Source: Rahnella woolbedingensis (lineage in GTDB: Bacteria > Pseudomonadota > Gammaproteobacteria > Enterobacterales > Enterobacteriaceae). From it: DNA of 64,000 nt. The notes beneath the pieces are model-generated. The model was not told the origin of the DNA. It worked only from the letters and a program-made list of their open reading frames with translations, and did not search any database. Positions 9,057-19,056 of the stretch are shown in pieces; position 1 is the first letter of the stretch; each line of letters starts with the position of its first letter. The DNA lies in NCBI RefSeq assembly GCF_003602095.1, contig NZ_RAHH01000006.1, positions 62,001 to 126,000 of the forward strand. Direction: 5' to 3'. Made by a program: the position numbers and the translations under genes.

Positions 9057-10331
9057 TTATGCCCAGAGCAGCAAGGTATAGTTCTTTTTACCGCGACGCA
9101 GCAAGGTATAACGACCAAACAGACGATCGCTGTCAGCAAAGCTGTATTCAGTGTCAGTCTGTTTTTCGCCGTTTACAGAAACCGCGTTGGAAGAAATCAT
9201 GGTGCGCGCCTGACCTTTCGACGGTGCCATACCCGCAATGACCAGCGCCTGTTGCAGGTCTGTATCGCGTGGCACTTCAAACAATTCCAGACCATCCTGC
9301 GCCAGCTGACCGAAATCGACTTCGGTCATTTCGCTCAGAGAACCGGAGAACAGGCTCTGCGTGATGCGTTTTGCGGCCGCCAGGCCTTCTGCGCCGTGAA
9401 CCATACCGGTCACTTCTTCGGCCAGAACGTACTGCGCGCGCGGCGCTTTGCCGCTGGTTTTGTCTTCTTCTTCCAGCGCATTGATGTCTTCAATGCTCAT
9501 AAAGGTGAAGAATTTCAGGAAGCGGTAAACGTCAGCATCCGCGGTGTTGATCCAGAACTGATAGAATTTGTACGGACTGGTTTTCTTCGGATCCAGCCAG
9601 ACAGCGCCACCTTCGGTTTTACCGAATTTAGTGCCATCCGCTTTCGTGATTAACGGAACCGTCAGTCCGAAAACCTGCTTCTGGTGCATACGGCGGGTTA
9701 AATCAATACCCGACGTGATGTTGCCCCACTGGTCAGAACCACCGATTTGCAATACCACCTGATGACGGCTGTACAGCTCAGAGAAATCGTAACCCTGCAG
9801 CAGGTTGTAAGAGAATTCGGTGAAGGAGATGCCGCTGTCATCGCGATTCAAACGCTGTTTCACCGCTTCTTTGTTGATCATCTGGTTAACAGAGAAGTGT
9901 TTACCGATATCACGCAGGAAGGTCAGCACATTCATGCCGCCGAACCAGTCGTAGTTGTTGGCGGTGATCGCGCTGTTTTCGCCACAGCTGAAATCCAGGA
10001 ACGGAGAAACCTGCTGGCGGATTTTTTCCACCCACTCGTTCACGGTTTCATTGGTGTTCAGCTTACGCTCTGTCGCTTTAAAGCTCGGGTCACCGATAAG
10101 ACCGGTTGCGCCGCCGACCAGTGCCACAGGCTTGTGCCCGTTCAGCTGGAAGCGTTTCAGGCAAAGCAACGGCACCAGATGTCCCAAATGCAAGCTGTCT
10201 GCGGTAGGATCGAAACCGCAATAGAGTGCAATTGGCCCTTGCGCCAGTTGCTCTGCTAACGCTTCTTCATCCGTTACCTGGGCAATGAGGCCCCGCTCTT
10301 GCAGTTGTTTAATCAGGTTGCTGCTCGCCAT
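9057..10331 (-). CDS. tyrS: tyrosyl-tRNA synthetase TyrS
   Basis: A 424-residue class I aminoacyl-tRNA synthetase charging tRNA-Tyr, of the same length as the E. coli enzyme. The HIGH motif is HLGH (residues about 45-50), the KMSKS-equivalent is KFGKT (about 235), and GGSDQWGN precedes it. The C-terminal ~60 residues form an S4-like RNA-binding domain ending [13 protein letters not shown]. The start is the ATG at 10331 with GGAG six bases upstream; a TTG codon directly before it is not needed. It lies between pdxH and pdxY. Confidence 0.97.
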   Translation of the reverse strand: MASSNLIKQLQERGLIAQVTDEEALAEQLAQGPIALYCGFDPTADSLHLGHLVPLLCLKRFQLNGHKPVALVGGATGLIGDPSFKATERKLNTNETVNEWVEKIRQQVSPFLDFSCGENSAITANNYDWFGGMNVLTFLRDIGKHFSVNQMINKEAVKQRLNRDDSGISFTEFSYNLLQGYDFSELYSRHQVVLQIGGSDQWGNITSGIDLTRRMHQKQVFGLTVPLITKADGTKFGKTEGGAVWLDPKKTSPYKFYQFWINTADADVYRFLKFFTFMSIEDINALEEEDKTSGKAPRAQYVLAEEVTGMVHGAEGLAAAKRITQSLFSGSLSEMTEVDFGQLAQDGLELFEVPRDTDLQQALVIAGMAPSKGQARTMISSNAVSVNGEKQTDTEYSFADSDRLFGRYTLLRRGKKNYTLLLWA

Positions 10332-10439
10332 CAAAGACTCCGTTTGTTTGTACTTAGAAATATGTACTGAATGTGTGCAGATTCATGTCCGGCAACATGC
10401 CGCGCATGTGCCTTTTCTCTCACCTTTACGGGGAACGAC

Positions 10440-10469
10440 ATAGAATAAAGCGCTCGTCGTCCGAGCGCT
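10440..10469 (-). terminator. terminator after pdxH
   Basis: AGCGCTCG (10449-10456) pairs perfectly with CGAGCGCT (10462-10469) around a 5-base loop. On the reverse strand it is followed by TTTATTCTAT. It separates pdxH from tyrS. Confidence 0.7.
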
Positions 10470-10493
10470 AGGAAATCGCGTATTTTTTCGTGG

Positions 10494-11159
10494 TTAAGGT
10501 GCGAGGCGGTCTATTTTCCAGCCAGTTTCTGTCTCTGCCTCATCCCGCTGATAAATGAACCGGTCGTGCAGACGATGTTCGCCGCCCTGCCAGAATTCCA
10601 TTGAATCGACTTTGACACGAAAACCGCCCCAGAAACTTGGCAACGGGACTTCGCCATTACTGAATTTTTGTTTCAGTTCGAGGAATTTACTTTCCAGCAC
10701 GCCGCGCGCTGAAATGCGGGTGGATTGCTGAGAAACCCACGCGCCAATCTGGCTGTCTTTCGGACGGCTGGTGAAGTATTTCATTACTTCCAGCGTGGAT
10801 AAACGTTCTGCCTGACCGAGAACATTCACTTGTCTGTCGAGCATATGCCACGGGAATAACAGGCTGATACGGGAATTGCCCGCCAGCTGCTGCGCCTTAC
10901 GGCTGCCGAGATTGGTGTAAAACACCAGCCCCTTTTCATCATAATGTTTGAGCAGCACGATACGCTGGAAGGGCTGTCCATTTTCATCCACCGTCGCGAC
11001 AACCATCGCCGTCGGGTCCGCCAGACGGGCATCACACGCCTGTTTCAGCCAGCGTTCAAACAAAGGCAGCGGTTGTGGCGTTAAATCCGCACGACGTAAT
11101 CCGCCACGGGTGTATTCGCGGCGTGAGTCCGCAATATCAAATTCTTTATTATCAGCCAT
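10494..11159 (-). CDS. pdxH: pyridoxine/pyridoxamine 5'-phosphate oxidase PdxH
   Basis: A 221-residue FMN enzyme that oxidises pyridoxine or pyridoxamine 5'-phosphate to pyridoxal 5'-phosphate. The FMN and substrate motifs are clear: [35 protein letters not shown] and the C-terminal PSFWGGFRV...[10 protein letters not shown]...WKIDRLAP. I chose the ATG at 11159 (MADNKEF) because it aligns with the E. coli start. The ribosome-binding site there is weak. An in-frame ATG at 11195 adds 12 residues and cannot be excluded. It is upstream of tyrS and pdxY on the same strand. Confidence 0.95.
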   Translation of the reverse strand: MADNKEFDIADSRREYTRGGLRRADLTPQPLPLFERWLKQACDARLADPTAMVVATVDENGQPFQRIVLLKHYDEKGLVFYTNLGSRKAQQLAGNSRISLLFPWHMLDRQVNVLGQAERLSTLEVMKYFTSRPKDSQIGAWVSQQSTRISARGVLESKFLELKQKFSNGEVPLPSFWGGFRVKVDSMEFWQGGEHRLHDRFIYQRDEAETETGWKIDRLAP

Positions 11160-11270
11160 ATGGATCAATTGCGTATCAAGGGAAGGTATACGCATTGTGC
11201 ACCCGCCGCGTCAGGATCTCAACGTTCCTGATGCGGGGTTTAGAAAGGGAAAGCAGAGGTTTAATAAATT

Positions 11271-11582
11271 CTATTGCTGAACGCAATCATCGATGATGAC
11301 GTTCTCACCGCGCTGCACAAAGGCCTGATTGCCTTTCGACCAGAACGTGTAACGGCCATCGCTGTATTTAGTTCCGGAAGCGGCTTCAACCTGTTTCAGT
11401 TTCAGCTGTTCGCCATCGAGCACCATATTAACCTGCTGCGCCGGCTTATCCAGCGTGACGGTCAGCGGCAATGTTCCGCACTGGTAGTGCAGTTCCTGCG
11501 TCGGGCTTTCGGTCTGGTGGCTGAACTGGCTACATCCGGCCAGCGTTAATCCTGCAAGAGAAGCGATGATCGCCTTTTTCAT
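11271..11582 (-). CDS. mliC: membrane-bound lysozyme inhibitor MliC
   Basis: A 103-residue lipoprotein. The signal peptide ends in the lipobox LAGC, so Cys17 would be lipidated and the protein held in the envelope. The mature part has the MliC fold pattern (YQCGTLPLTVTLD ... YSDGRYTFWSKGNQAFVQRGENVIIDDCVQQ) with a cysteine pair. MliC inhibits C-type lysozyme from the periplasmic side. It lies between anmK and pdxH on the reverse strand, as in E. coli. The ribosome site is GGGAG. Confidence 0.9.
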   Translation of the reverse strand: MKKAIIASLAGLTLAGCSQFSHQTESPTQELHYQCGTLPLTVTLDKPAQQVNMVLDGEQLKLKQVEAASGTKYSDGRYTFWSKGNQAFVQRGENVIIDDCVQQ

Positions 11583-11598
11583 TCTGAACTCCCTGAGT

Positions 11599-11662
11599 GT
11601 TCTCGGTTTATCTGTTATGTACCATGCCGTTTAGCACAACACATTGAGATAAAACCGAGAAC
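11599..11662 (-). repeat. inverted repeat between anmK and mliC
   Basis: GTTCTCGGTTTATC (11599-11612) and GATAAAACCGAGAAC (11648-11662) are reverse complements apart from one extra base. They are separated by 35 bases and begin three bases after the anmK stop. This could be a large hairpin ending or processing the anmK transcript; there is no strong T-run. Confidence 0.55.
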
Positions 11663-11665
11663 GCT

Positions 11666-12784
11666 TCAGGCGCGGGTTGAAACCACCGGATAAATCGCTC
11701 CGAGCAGGGTTTCGCGACTGGCTCCGGTCACGGAAGGCAAGTTGCCCGACTGACCGGATAACGTTCTGAATGCCAGCCAGGCAAACGCCAGCGCTTCCAT
11801 ATCATCACCACTGATCCCACAGGCATCGGTAGTACACACTTCAGTACCCGGCAGCATCGCAGACAACCGCGTCATCAGCAGCGGATTTCGCGCCCCGCCG
11901 CCACAAACCATCAGACGGTCACAGCCCCCAGCAAGCTGAACCTGCTCGGCGATACTGACTGCCGTGAGCTCAGCCAGCGTGGCCTGCACAGCAGCAGGAG
12001 AAACTTCCGGTGAACGCGCCAGCTGCTTTTCCAGCCACGCCATATTGAAATATTCGCGCCCGGTGCTTTTAGGCGCAGGCTCAGCAAAGTACGCATCGGA
12101 CAACATTTGTTGCAGCAGACGTAAGTTTACCCTTCCCTCGTTGGCCCATTCCGCGCCTTTGTCGTAAGGCTGCGCTTTATGACGCCAGATCCACGCATCC
12201 ATCAGCATATTGCCCGGACCGGTATCGTAACCACGCACCGGTTGTCCCGGCAGCAGCATTGAAAGATTCGCGATCCCGCCAATATTAAGGATCATTCTGC
12301 GTTCAGCCGGATCAGACAACAGCGCCTGATGGAAAGCCGGCACCAGCGGCGCACCCTGCCCGCCCCACGCCATATCGCGACGGCGAAAATCCCCGACGGT
12401 AGTAATGCCGGTCATGGCCGCAATGCGATTGTTATCACCCAGCTGCATTGAAAACGTGGTTTCGCCTTTAGGCTGATGCCAGACCGTTTGTCCGTGGCAG
12501 CCAATCGCGGTGACTTCTTCCGGCGAAATATCGGCGCTTTTCAGCAGCCCTAAAATAGCTTCAGCGAATAAAATCCCCAGTTGCGTGTCAAGCCTGCCGA
12601 CTTCTTCCAGCGTCACCTGTTGTCCCTGGCACATGCCGAGAATGGCATTTTTTAATGCAATAGGAATGGGATGCGAGTAGCTGGCCTGTTGCGCGACCAT
12701 GCGCTCGTCGATTGCAGCCAGCACGACATCCACGCCATCGAGACTGGTGCCGGACATCACGCCGATATAACGACCTGACTTCAT
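11666..12784 (-). CDS. anmK: anhydro-N-acetylmuramic acid kinase AnmK
   Basis: A 372-residue sugar kinase of the actin-like ATPase fold. It converts 1,6-anhydro-MurNAc from cell-wall turnover to MurNAc 6-phosphate. Diagnostic segments are [14 protein letters not shown] at the N-terminus, [41 protein letters not shown] and CGGGARNP near the C-terminus. The ATG at 12784 aligns with the E. coli MKSGR start and has GAGG about ten bases upstream; longer in-frame starts exist. It works upstream of MurQ in murein recycling. Confidence 0.95.
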   Translation of the reverse strand: MKSGRYIGVMSGTSLDGVDVVLAAIDERMVAQQASYSHPIPIALKNAILGMCQGQQVTLEEVGRLDTQLGILFAEAILGLLKSADISPEEVTAIGCHGQTVWHQPKGETTFSMQLGDNNRIAAMTGITTVGDFRRRDMAWGGQGAPLVPAFHQALLSDPAERRMILNIGGIANLSMLLPGQPVRGYDTGPGNMLMDAWIWRHKAQPYDKGAEWANEGRVNLRLLQQMLSDAYFAEPAPKSTGREYFNMAWLEKQLARSPEVSPAAVQATLAELTAVSIAEQVQLAGGCDRLMVCGGGARNPLLMTRLSAMLPGTEVCTTDACGISGDDMEALAFAWLAFRTLSGQSGNLPSVTGASRETLLGAIYPVVSTRA

Positions 12785-13018
12785 AGATAACATCCTCAAT
12801 TCCCAAAAAACATCCGACAAAGTAATAACGACAGAGTAATCGCTATAGGAAGCATAACGCCATGAGTTACTCAGTTTTTATTACACCTTGTGATGACTTC
12901 GTGTTTTTCGTGATGCGAATTTTAATTTTTGAAAGAAGACTGGCGATTAATCAGGCAAGAACAACATTTAAGATGTACTTATTTGATCACACCCGCCGCT
13001 GTCGAAAACTTAAACCAG

Positions 13019-13053
13019 CGTTTATTATTAGTTGAGCGCGCTTCCTGTATACT
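13019..13053 (+). promoter_or_regulatory. PhoP-type promoter of slyB
   Basis: CGTTTA-N5-AGTTGA (13019-13035) resembles the PhoP box (T/G)GTTTA-N5-(T/G)GTTTA. It sits 12 bases before the -10 hexamer TATACT (13048-13053), in place of a -35 element. This is the spacing known for PhoP-activated promoters, and slyB is a known PhoP regulon member. The resulting leader would be about 120 nt. Confidence 0.6.
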
Positions 13054-13179
13054 AGGAGAAAGTGAAGTCAATATGGTATACGACCACCCTCGACACTGAT
13101 GTTGAACTGTGTACTGTTTTTTTCTCTGTTGTTGTGGCTGGTCTGAAAGCTGTACAGCAGCATTATAAAGGAGCTATTT

Positions 13180-13650
13180 ATGATTAAGCGTTTAGTTGTC
13201 GTCGCACTCGCCGGCATTTCACTTGCTGGCTGCGTCAGCGATAACTCACTGTCAGGCGACGTTTACTCCTCGTCTCAGGCAAAACAAATTCAACAAGTGA
13301 CTTACGGGACTATCGTTTCTACACGTGCGGTACAGATCCAGGGCGGAGATGATTCAAACATCGTCGGTGCTTTGGGCGGTGCGGTACTGGGTGGTTTCCT
13401 GGGTAATACGGTCGGTGGCGGGACAGGTCGTAGCCTGGCAACGGCTGCGGGCGCTGTTGCCGGTGGCGTCGCGGGTCAGGGCGTGCAAAGTTCTCTTAAC
13501 CGCTCTCAGGGCGTAGAACTGCAAATCCGTCGTGATGACGGCACCACAATTCAGGTCGTTCAGAAAGTCGGCGCGACCAAATTCAGCGTAGGTCAGCGTG
13601 TGAGTATGGCGAGCAGCGGCAGCACTATCACCGTTTCTCCGGGTGCCTGA
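13180..13650 (+). CDS. slyB: outer-membrane lipoprotein SlyB
   Basis: A 156-residue lipoprotein with the signal peptide MIKRLVVVALAGISLAGC. Cys18 is the lipidation site. The middle (about 60-105) is a glycine-zipper segment (GALGGAVLGGFLGNTVGGGTGR and on) typical of SlyB/Pcp proteins. A C-terminal beta-rich domain follows (VELQIRRDDGTTIQVVQ). SlyB helps keep outer-membrane order under PhoPQ-type stress. AAAGGAG precedes the ATG. It converges on slyA with a terminator between. Confidence 0.95.
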   Translation: MIKRLVVVALAGISLAGCVSDNSLSGDVYSSSQAKQIQQVTYGTIVSTRAVQIQGGDDSNIVGALGGAVLGGFLGNTVGGGTGRSLATAAGAVAGGVAGQGVQSSLNRSQGVELQIRRDDGTTIQVVQKVGATKFSVGQRVSMASSGSTITVSPGA

Positions 13651-13682
13651 TCTCTTCTGAGAACCGGCTACTGAGCGCAAAT

Positions 13683-13714
13683 AAAAAACCGAAGCCACTG
13701 GCTTCGGTTTTTTT
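13683..13714 (+). terminator. slyB terminator
   Basis: AAAACCGAAGCC and GGCTTCGG form a stem with a 3-base loop, followed by a run of eight or more T. An A-run on the other side could also serve slyA on the reverse strand. Confidence 0.88.
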
Positions 13715-13766
13715 ATGGGTAGAGCAAATACGACGCTGTGTGACGAAATGAGCTAACAATCGGTTC

Positions 13767-14201
13767 TTATGATTTGCTTTGCAGTGAAGCAATATTTTTT
13801 TCCAGCCGGGATAACATCCCACCGAGTTGTTCGATTTCTACAGAAGACATGCCAGACAAAATTTCTTTGCGTGTGGAATCAATGACCGATTCCATTTCAT
13901 TGATGATTGGCGCGGCTTCTTCAGTCAGCTTGATACGCTTAGCACGGCGATCGCTCGCACAAGTCTGACGGGTAATCAGCTTCTTTTCTTCCAGTTGGTC
14001 CAGTGTACGAACCAGAGACGGTTGCTCGATTCCGATGGCTTTCGCCAGCTGGATCTGCGACTGCTCCGGAGGCAACATGTTGATATTGTGCAGTGTTACC
14101 CAGTGTGTTTGCGTGAGTTCCAACGGCTTTAACCGATCGTCAATCAACGCACGCCAGGCACGAACTAATCGTGCTAAATCTGACCCCAGATTCGATTCCA
14201 A
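13767..14201 (-). CDS. slyA: MarR-family transcriptional regulator SlyA
   Basis: A 144-residue winged-helix regulator nearly identical in pattern to SlyA/RovA of enterobacteria. The recognition helix region is [24 protein letters not shown] and the wing is [15 protein letters not shown]. The start is a TTG at 14201, the rare start also used by slyA elsewhere, with a strong GGAGGGG just upstream. SlyA relieves H-NS silencing and controls its own gene. A consensus operator lies at 14219-14230, between slyA and the divergent ydhIJK operon, so both may be controlled. Confidence 0.95.
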   Translation of the reverse strand: MESNLGSDLARLVRAWRALIDDRLKPLELTQTHWVTLHNINMLPPEQSQIQLAKAIGIEQPSLVRTLDQLEEKKLITRQTCASDRRAKRIKLTEEAAPIINEMESVIDSTRKEILSGMSSVEIEQLGGMLSRLEKNIASLQSKS

Positions 14202-14218
14202 TTATCCCCTCCTTATAA

Positions 14219-14230
14219 TTAGCATGCTAA
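14219..14230. promoter_or_regulatory. SlyA operator
   Basis: TTAGCATGCTAA is a perfect 12-bp palindrome, one base from the published SlyA consensus TTAGCAAGCTAA. It lies 18 bp upstream of the slyA start codon and about 150 bp upstream of ydhI. Autoregulation and control of the divergent efflux operon are the likely roles. Confidence 0.72.
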
Positions 14231-14383
14231 GATAACTCCCCAGAGTTTAGCTTAGTTTTTGAAACTTTAATCGAGAAATTACAATTCAATATATAATGAT
14301 AGGTACTATTGCATCCGGGAGCGCTGTTAACGCTTTCAGATTTAAACTTGTTTATAACACAATCACCGTCAGAGATTAATATT

Positions 14384-14620
14384 GTGACTGCGCAAATGTT
14401 TCACTCAGGCTTCCCGCTACCCGATCTGGTCCTGGGAGCCTCACTATATTTCCCCCCGATGTTTAAAGCTTTTTTACTGGGGCTGGTTTTCTGGCTTCTG
14501 ATACATCAGGTCCTGCGTGATTGGATTTATTCCGGTGAAGTCTGGCACCCGACCCTGATGGATTTATCTCTTTTTGTGATCTCTATTTGTGCCGCGCTGA
14601 TGCTCATGGTGAACCTCTGA
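14384..14620 (+). CDS. ydhI: DUF1656 inner-membrane protein YdhI
   Basis: A 78-residue membrane protein with two hydrophobic segments, of the DUF1656/AaeX type. It carries the conserved [17 protein letters not shown] block near the N-terminus and [11 protein letters not shown] before the second span. I use the GTG at 14384 because it gives exactly the length and alignment of E. coli YdhI (78 residues). An ATG at 14396 is possible and one at 14309 is too early. It is the first gene of ydhIJK, one base before ydhJ. Members of this family accompany HlyD/FUSC-type efflux pairs. Confidence 0.82.
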   Translation: MTAQMFHSGFPLPDLVLGASLYFPPMFKAFLLGLVFWLLIHQVLRDWIYSGEVWHPTLMDLSLFVISICAALMLMVNL

Positions 14621-14621
14621 A

Positions 14622-15479
14622 ATGAAATTTAAGACTCTGAAATATTTTTCTACCGTGTTGATATTCGCTGTCGCAATATGCGCAGGCTGGTGGATGTGGA
14701 ACTATTATATGCAGTCGCCGTGGACACGCGATGGCAAAATTCGCGCCGAAATAGTGAGTATTACGCCGGAAGTTTCCGGTCGCGTCATCGACATTAATGT
14801 TCACGATAATCAGTTCGTTAAAAGCGGTGATCCGCTTTTTAGTCTTGATCCCGTGCCTTTTAAAATTGCAGTCGATAATGCCGAAGCGGCAGTCGCTAAG
14901 GCGGCAGCAGATCTGGCGAAGGCCAATCATGAAGCCCAGCGTCGGCGAGGTCTTGGCACCAATGTGATTTCAGCTGAATCTCTGGACGAATCAAATATCA
15001 GCGCTAAAGCCATGCAGGCTGCCTATCAGGCCTCACAAGCGTCACTTGAACAAGCGAAGTGGGATCTGAGCAAAACTAATATCGTTGCCCCGACGGATGG
15101 TTATATTACCAATCTGCAAACCCGCAAAGGGAACTATGCCTCTACCGGCACGCCATTGGTCGGTCTGGTGGATATCCACTCTTTCTATGTGCTGGGATAT
15201 TTTGAAGAGACGAAACTCAAAAATATTCGCGAAGGAAATATGGCGGATATCACCCTCTTTAACGGCAATATTCCGTTGCAGGGCCGGGTAGAAAGTATTG
15301 GTCGTGCGATTTATGATCAGAGCCTGGACGCGCCCGAAGATTTGCTGATGAACGTCAAACCGAATGTCCCGTGGGTGCGGCTGGCGCAAAGAATACCCGT
15401 GCGCATTAAGCTTGAAAACGTACCGGAACACGTCATTTTAGTGGCCGGAACAACCTGCTCGATTTCTGTCCGCAACTAA
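14622..15479 (+). CDS. ydhJ: HlyD-family membrane fusion protein YdhJ
   Basis: A 285-residue periplasmic adaptor (same length as E. coli YdhJ) with one N-terminal membrane anchor (about 8-26). The biotinyl-lipoyl half-motifs are at about 45-80 (SITPEVSGRVIDINVHDNQ and VKSGDPLFSLDP). A helical hairpin of the alternating Ala/Gln/Lys type follows, and the second lipoyl half is at about 150-165 (IVAPTDGYITNLQ). It should link the FUSC pump YdhK to an outer-membrane channel. It resembles AaeA of the aromatic-acid efflux system; the substrate here is unknown. Confidence 0.9.
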   Translation: MKFKTLKYFSTVLIFAVAICAGWWMWNYYMQSPWTRDGKIRAEIVSITPEVSGRVIDINVHDNQFVKSGDPLFSLDPVPFKIAVDNAEAAVAKAAADLAKANHEAQRRRGLGTNVISAESLDESNISAKAMQAAYQASQASLEQAKWDLSKTNIVAPTDGYITNLQTRKGNYASTGTPLVGLVDIHSFYVLGYFEETKLKNIREGNMADITLFNGNIPLQGRVESIGRAIYDQSLDAPEDLLMNVKPNVPWVRLAQRIPVRIKLENVPEHVILVAGTTCSISVRN

Positions 15480-15488
15480 GGCGGCGCC

Positions 15489-17540
15489 GTGAATCTTTCC
15501 TGGCTTGAATGGAAAAACACTCCGTGGGGAAAAGCCACGTGGGCACAATGGCGTTATGCGCTGCGCAATTCGCTGGCGATGATACTTGCGCTGTATATCG
15601 CCTTTGAGTTCCAGATGGATGAACCCTACTGGGCGCTGACCTCCGCGGCGGTGGTCAGTTTCCCTACCGTCGGTGGCGTAATCAGTAAGAGTATTGGCCG
15701 AATTATTGGCAGCCTTCTGGGGGCCATGGGCGCAGTTTTTATTGCCGGATACTGCCTGAATGAGCCCTGGTTATTCACATTGGCTATCGCTGCCTGGTTG
15801 GGGCTTTGCACCTATGTGTCCAATCATTATCAAAACAACGTTTCTTATGCCTTCGCACTGGCCGGTTATACCGCCGCCATCATTGCGTTTTCCACCGTCA
15901 ACGTCACCGACACAACACAAATTTTTGATATCGCCCAGGCGCGTGTCGGTGAAGTCATCACCGGTATCCTGTGCGGCGGCTTTATGATGATGGTGCTGCC
16001 CAGCACTTCCGACGGCGACGCCCTGCTCACTTCGCTGCGTAAAATGCATACCCAGTTACTGGAACATGCCCAGCTGCTTTGGCGTACCGAAATCTCCGAC
16101 CAGATCCGCACTTCTCATGAGGGTCTGATCGGGCAAATCCTTACCATGAATCTGTTGCGCATTCAGGCCGTCTGGAGTCATTACCGCCTGCGCCGTCAGA
16201 ACAACGTGCTCAATTATCTGCTTCATCAGCAGTTGCGCATGACCAGTTATATTTCCAGCCTGCGTCGTATGTTGCTTAACTGGCCAAATCCGCCGGAAAA
16301 CCTGACGGAAGTGATGGGCGTTTTGCTCGATGAATTGCGCAAGCCCGATACCAACAAATACAAACTGTCGAAAATTCTCCAGCACATTAAACCTCACGAC
16401 ACGTCCGACTTTCGTCATCAGGCATTCTGGCAGCGGTTGCGTGATTTCTGCTGGCTGTATCTGCGCAGTGAACGCTGGCTGCGCCGGGTGGAAAACGCCA
16501 ATGTGGCCGAGGCTGAAACACTCCAGCCGCCCAAAATCAGCCAACTGGCGCAACATACTGACACCCTCGAGGCAGCGTATAACGGGCTACGGACATTTTT
16601 ATGTATTGTGATTGGCTGTGCATTCTGGATGTCCACGCAGTGGGATTCGGGCGCCGGTGCTGTGGCGCTGACAGCCGTCAGTTGTGTACTCTACTCTTCC
16701 ACCGCATCTCCCATCAGCAGCGTTAAGTTGCTGATTAAATGTCTGGGATTGTTGTTTATCGGCTGCTTCCTGCTGAAATTCGGACTGATGATACAAATCG
16801 ACAATTTCTGGGTGTTTTGCGCCTTTTTCCTGCCCATGTTAGTCACGATGCAGATGATGAAGCTGCAATACAAACGCTACGCTGGTTTGTGGGCGCAAAT
16901 GATTGTGTTCATGGGGTCTTTTCTGTCGGTGACCAATCCGCCAGATTACGACTATGGCGCATTTATGAATGACGGCGTGGCCAAAATTGCCGGAGTGATG
17001 CTGGCGGGGATCGCTTTTCAGGTCTTAAGGCCGAGTTCTGATAAACGCAAAAGTCGTCGTATTATCCGCGCCCTTCGCCGTGATTTTATGGATCAGCTGA
17101 GCCGCAAGCCTTCCCTGAGCCATTTCCAGTTTGAATCGCTGATTTACCACCGGATGAATCAGCTCAGTCAGAGTAAAGATCAGCTTTCCCGCACCTGGCT
17201 GTTGCGCTGGGGTGTGGTGCTGCTCAATTGCAGCCATATAGTCTGGCAGTTACGTGAATGGGAAACGCGTTCGGATCCGCTTTCTGCGGTGCGTGACGTG
17301 TGTATTCACTGTCTGAAAGGAGTTATGACGGAGCGCGGCGTCAGCCACGATAATCTGGATGCCACGCTGATTGAGTTACTGCGGATGAGCAATTCGCTGG
17401 CTCATCACCCTGAACCGGCTGCGCGCGAACTGGCGGGGGTTATCTGGCGTCTGTACTGCTCGCTGTCGCAGTTACAGCAAGCCATTTCAACCGATGATGG
17501 CCCGGCACAGCCGGTGGTCAGTACCATCAAACCTGCCTGA
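15489..17540 (+). CDS. ydhK: FUSC-family efflux transporter YdhK
   Basis: A 683-residue inner-membrane protein of the FUSC/AaeB type, starting at GTG. Two membrane blocks (about 30-170 and 360-510, each with five or six hydrophobic helices) are each followed by a cytoplasmic domain. The N-terminal [24 protein letters not shown] and the second [16 protein letters not shown] are the paired fusaric-acid-resistance-like repeats. With YdhI and YdhJ it forms an AaeXAB-like efflux system. The gene order and the SlyA operator upstream suggest SlyA-linked control. Confidence 0.9.
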   Translation: MNLSWLEWKNTPWGKATWAQWRYALRNSLAMILALYIAFEFQMDEPYWALTSAAVVSFPTVGGVISKSIGRIIGSLLGAMGAVFIAGYCLNEPWLFTLAIAAWLGLCTYVSNHYQNNVSYAFALAGYTAAIIAFSTVNVTDTTQIFDIAQARVGEVITGILCGGFMMMVLPSTSDGDALLTSLRKMHTQLLEHAQLLWRTEISDQIRTSHEGLIGQILTMNLLRIQAVWSHYRLRRQNNVLNYLLHQQLRMTSYISSLRRMLLNWPNPPENLTEVMGVLLDELRKPDTNKYKLSKILQHIKPHDTSDFRHQAFWQRLRDFCWLYLRSERWLRRVENANVAEAETLQPPKISQLAQHTDTLEAAYNGLRTFLCIVIGCAFWMSTQWDSGAGAVALTAVSCVLYSSTASPISSVKLLIKCLGLLFIGCFLLKFGLMIQIDNFWVFCAFFLPMLVTMQMMKLQYKRYAGLWAQMIVFMGSFLSVTNPPDYDYGAFMNDGVAKIAGVMLAGIAFQVLRPSSDKRKSRRIIRALRRDFMDQLSRKPSLSHFQFESLIYHRMNQLSQSKDQLSRTWLLRWGVVLLNCSHIVWQLREWETRSDPLSAVRDVCIHCLKGVMTERGVSHDNLDATLIELLRMSNSLAHHPEPAARELAGVIWRLYCSLSQLQQAISTDDGPAQPVVSTIKPA

Positions 17541-17591
17541 CGCTTAACACTTCAGGCTGCGAATGTTGACCGCAGCCTGAAGCCCGAGCGA

Positions 17592-18488
17592 TTAAGGAAC
17601 GTCGTAGCCCAGCGCGGCTTTGCGAATGCGGAACCACTGCTGACGGGTCATTTCCAGTGACAATGATTTCCAGGCTGATTTCACGCGTTCAATTTTGCCC
17701 GAACCGATAATCGGCAATGGCTGAGATGGCAGACGCATCACCCAGGCGTAAACCACCTGTTCAATCGTATCGGCACCCATTTCGTTTGCCACCGTCTGAA
17801 GTTCGTCGCGCAGCGGCTGGAATTCATCATCACTGAACAGACGACCACCACCCAGACAGGACCACGCCATCGGCCTGATGCGCAATTGCTGGCAGAGATC
17901 CAGCGTGCCATCAAGAATGGCTGGCTGATGAATCGGGGAAATTTCCACCTGATTCGTCGCCAGCTGGAATGGCAGGCGTGACTGCAACAGGCTGAACTGA
18001 GCCGGGGTGAAATTGGAAACGCCAAAGTGTTTTACTTTGCCGCTTTTGTGCAACTGTGTGAATGCCTCAGCCACTTCGTCGGCATCCATCAGCGGATCCG
18101 GGCGATGGATCAGCAGCAAATCCAGATAATCGGTATGCAAATTACTTAACGATTTCTCGGCACGTTCCACAATATACTTTGTGTCTGTAATGTAGTGACC
18201 GATTTTGTTATCAGGATTGGCACGCGTCGCAATGCCACATTTACTGACCAGCTGCATTTTTTCGCGCAAGGATGGCTTGAGTCGCAGCGCCTCACCGAAC
18301 GCGGCTTCGCACTGATAATCGCCATAAATATCAGCATGATCAGCTGTGGTAATGCCCAGCTCAATATGCTGTTCCATGAAGGCCAGGACCTGTTGCGGCG
18401 TCATGTTCCATTCCATCAGACGCCAGTAACCGCAAATCAGTTTTGAGAATACCGGGCCTTGAGGAGAAATCGGGGTACGCGCTTCCAT
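17592..18488 (-). CDS. ydhF: aldo/keto reductase YdhF
   Basis: A 298-residue NADPH-dependent oxidoreductase of the aldo/keto reductase barrel family, the same length as E. coli YdhF. Seen are the DHADIYGDYQCEAAFGEAL segment holding the catalytic Asp/Tyr, LLLIHRPDP, GVSNFTPAQ, and the C-terminal cofactor region PIIGSGKIERV. The start is the ATG at 18488 with AGGG upstream; a longer open frame upstream has no family similarity. The physiological substrate is unknown. Confidence 0.93.
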   Translation of the reverse strand: MEARTPISPQGPVFSKLICGYWRLMEWNMTPQQVLAFMEQHIELGITTADHADIYGDYQCEAAFGEALRLKPSLREKMQLVSKCGIATRANPDNKIGHYITDTKYIVERAEKSLSNLHTDYLDLLLIHRPDPLMDADEVAEAFTQLHKSGKVKHFGVSNFTPAQFSLLQSRLPFQLATNQVEISPIHQPAILDGTLDLCQQLRIRPMAWSCLGGGRLFSDDEFQPLRDELQTVANEMGADTIEQVVYAWVMRLPSQPLPIIGSGKIERVKSAWKSLSLEMTRQQWFRIRKAALGYDVP

Positions 18489-18617
18489 TATGAATCCCTT
18501 AAATTTTTGATTTTCGATCGACAGAATACACAACGCCTGCGGCGCTGTATTGATGCGGAACGTAAGAATTGCAAAGAAGCAGACAACCGTCACCACACTG
18601 ACAGCTGGTGTGAAAAA

Positions 18618-18857
18618 TCAGAACAGTTCCGGTTGTTCCGGCAAAGGTTCGTCGGGCTGTTTTCCGGCCCGAATCTGGCGTAAAAGCCGCTGCTGGCACA
18701 AACGGATCACGTGACGTTTTTCCGCGTCCGTCATTTTCATCCAGCCGAAACGTTCCTCACGGCTGCGCAGGCAACCACGACAATAGCCGCGCTCATCGGC
18801 CTGACAAATGCCACGGCACGGACTGGGAATTTCGAAGAACTCAAGTTGCTGAGCCAC
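18618..18857 (-). CDS. ydhL: DUF1289 protein YdhL
   Basis: A 79-residue protein with the DUF1289 cysteine pattern SPCRGICQ...GYCRGCLRSREER (four Cys, probably a metal site), followed by W and a basic helix. The length equals E. coli YdhL. The start is a GTG at 18857 directly after GGAGG. No function is established for the family. It precedes ydhF on the reverse strand and is divergent from nemA. Confidence 0.9.
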   Translation of the reverse strand: MAQQLEFFEIPSPCRGICQADERGYCRGCLRSREERFGWMKMTDAEKRHVIRLCQQRLLRQIRAGKQPDEPLPEQPELF

Positions 18858-19056
18858 ATGCCCTCCGCAAATAACGGTGAACTTTTATTCAAGACGTTTT
18901 CTTCCCATCCTGCAAGAAGATCTGCAAAAAGGCACCGTGCGCGTAGTCAGACAGACGCCAGATGCGATAGAAAGAGGCATTGCGAAACGATCGTGAAGCG
19001 GGAATTATGTTCCTAAATGCCATACCGATCAGTCCATTAAATCCGGAGTTATTGAA

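Noticed and set aside
19021..19036. NemR-type operator before nemA
   Set aside because: Only about four of six bases per half-site match, and no nemR gene is present; mentioned as context, not listed as a feature.
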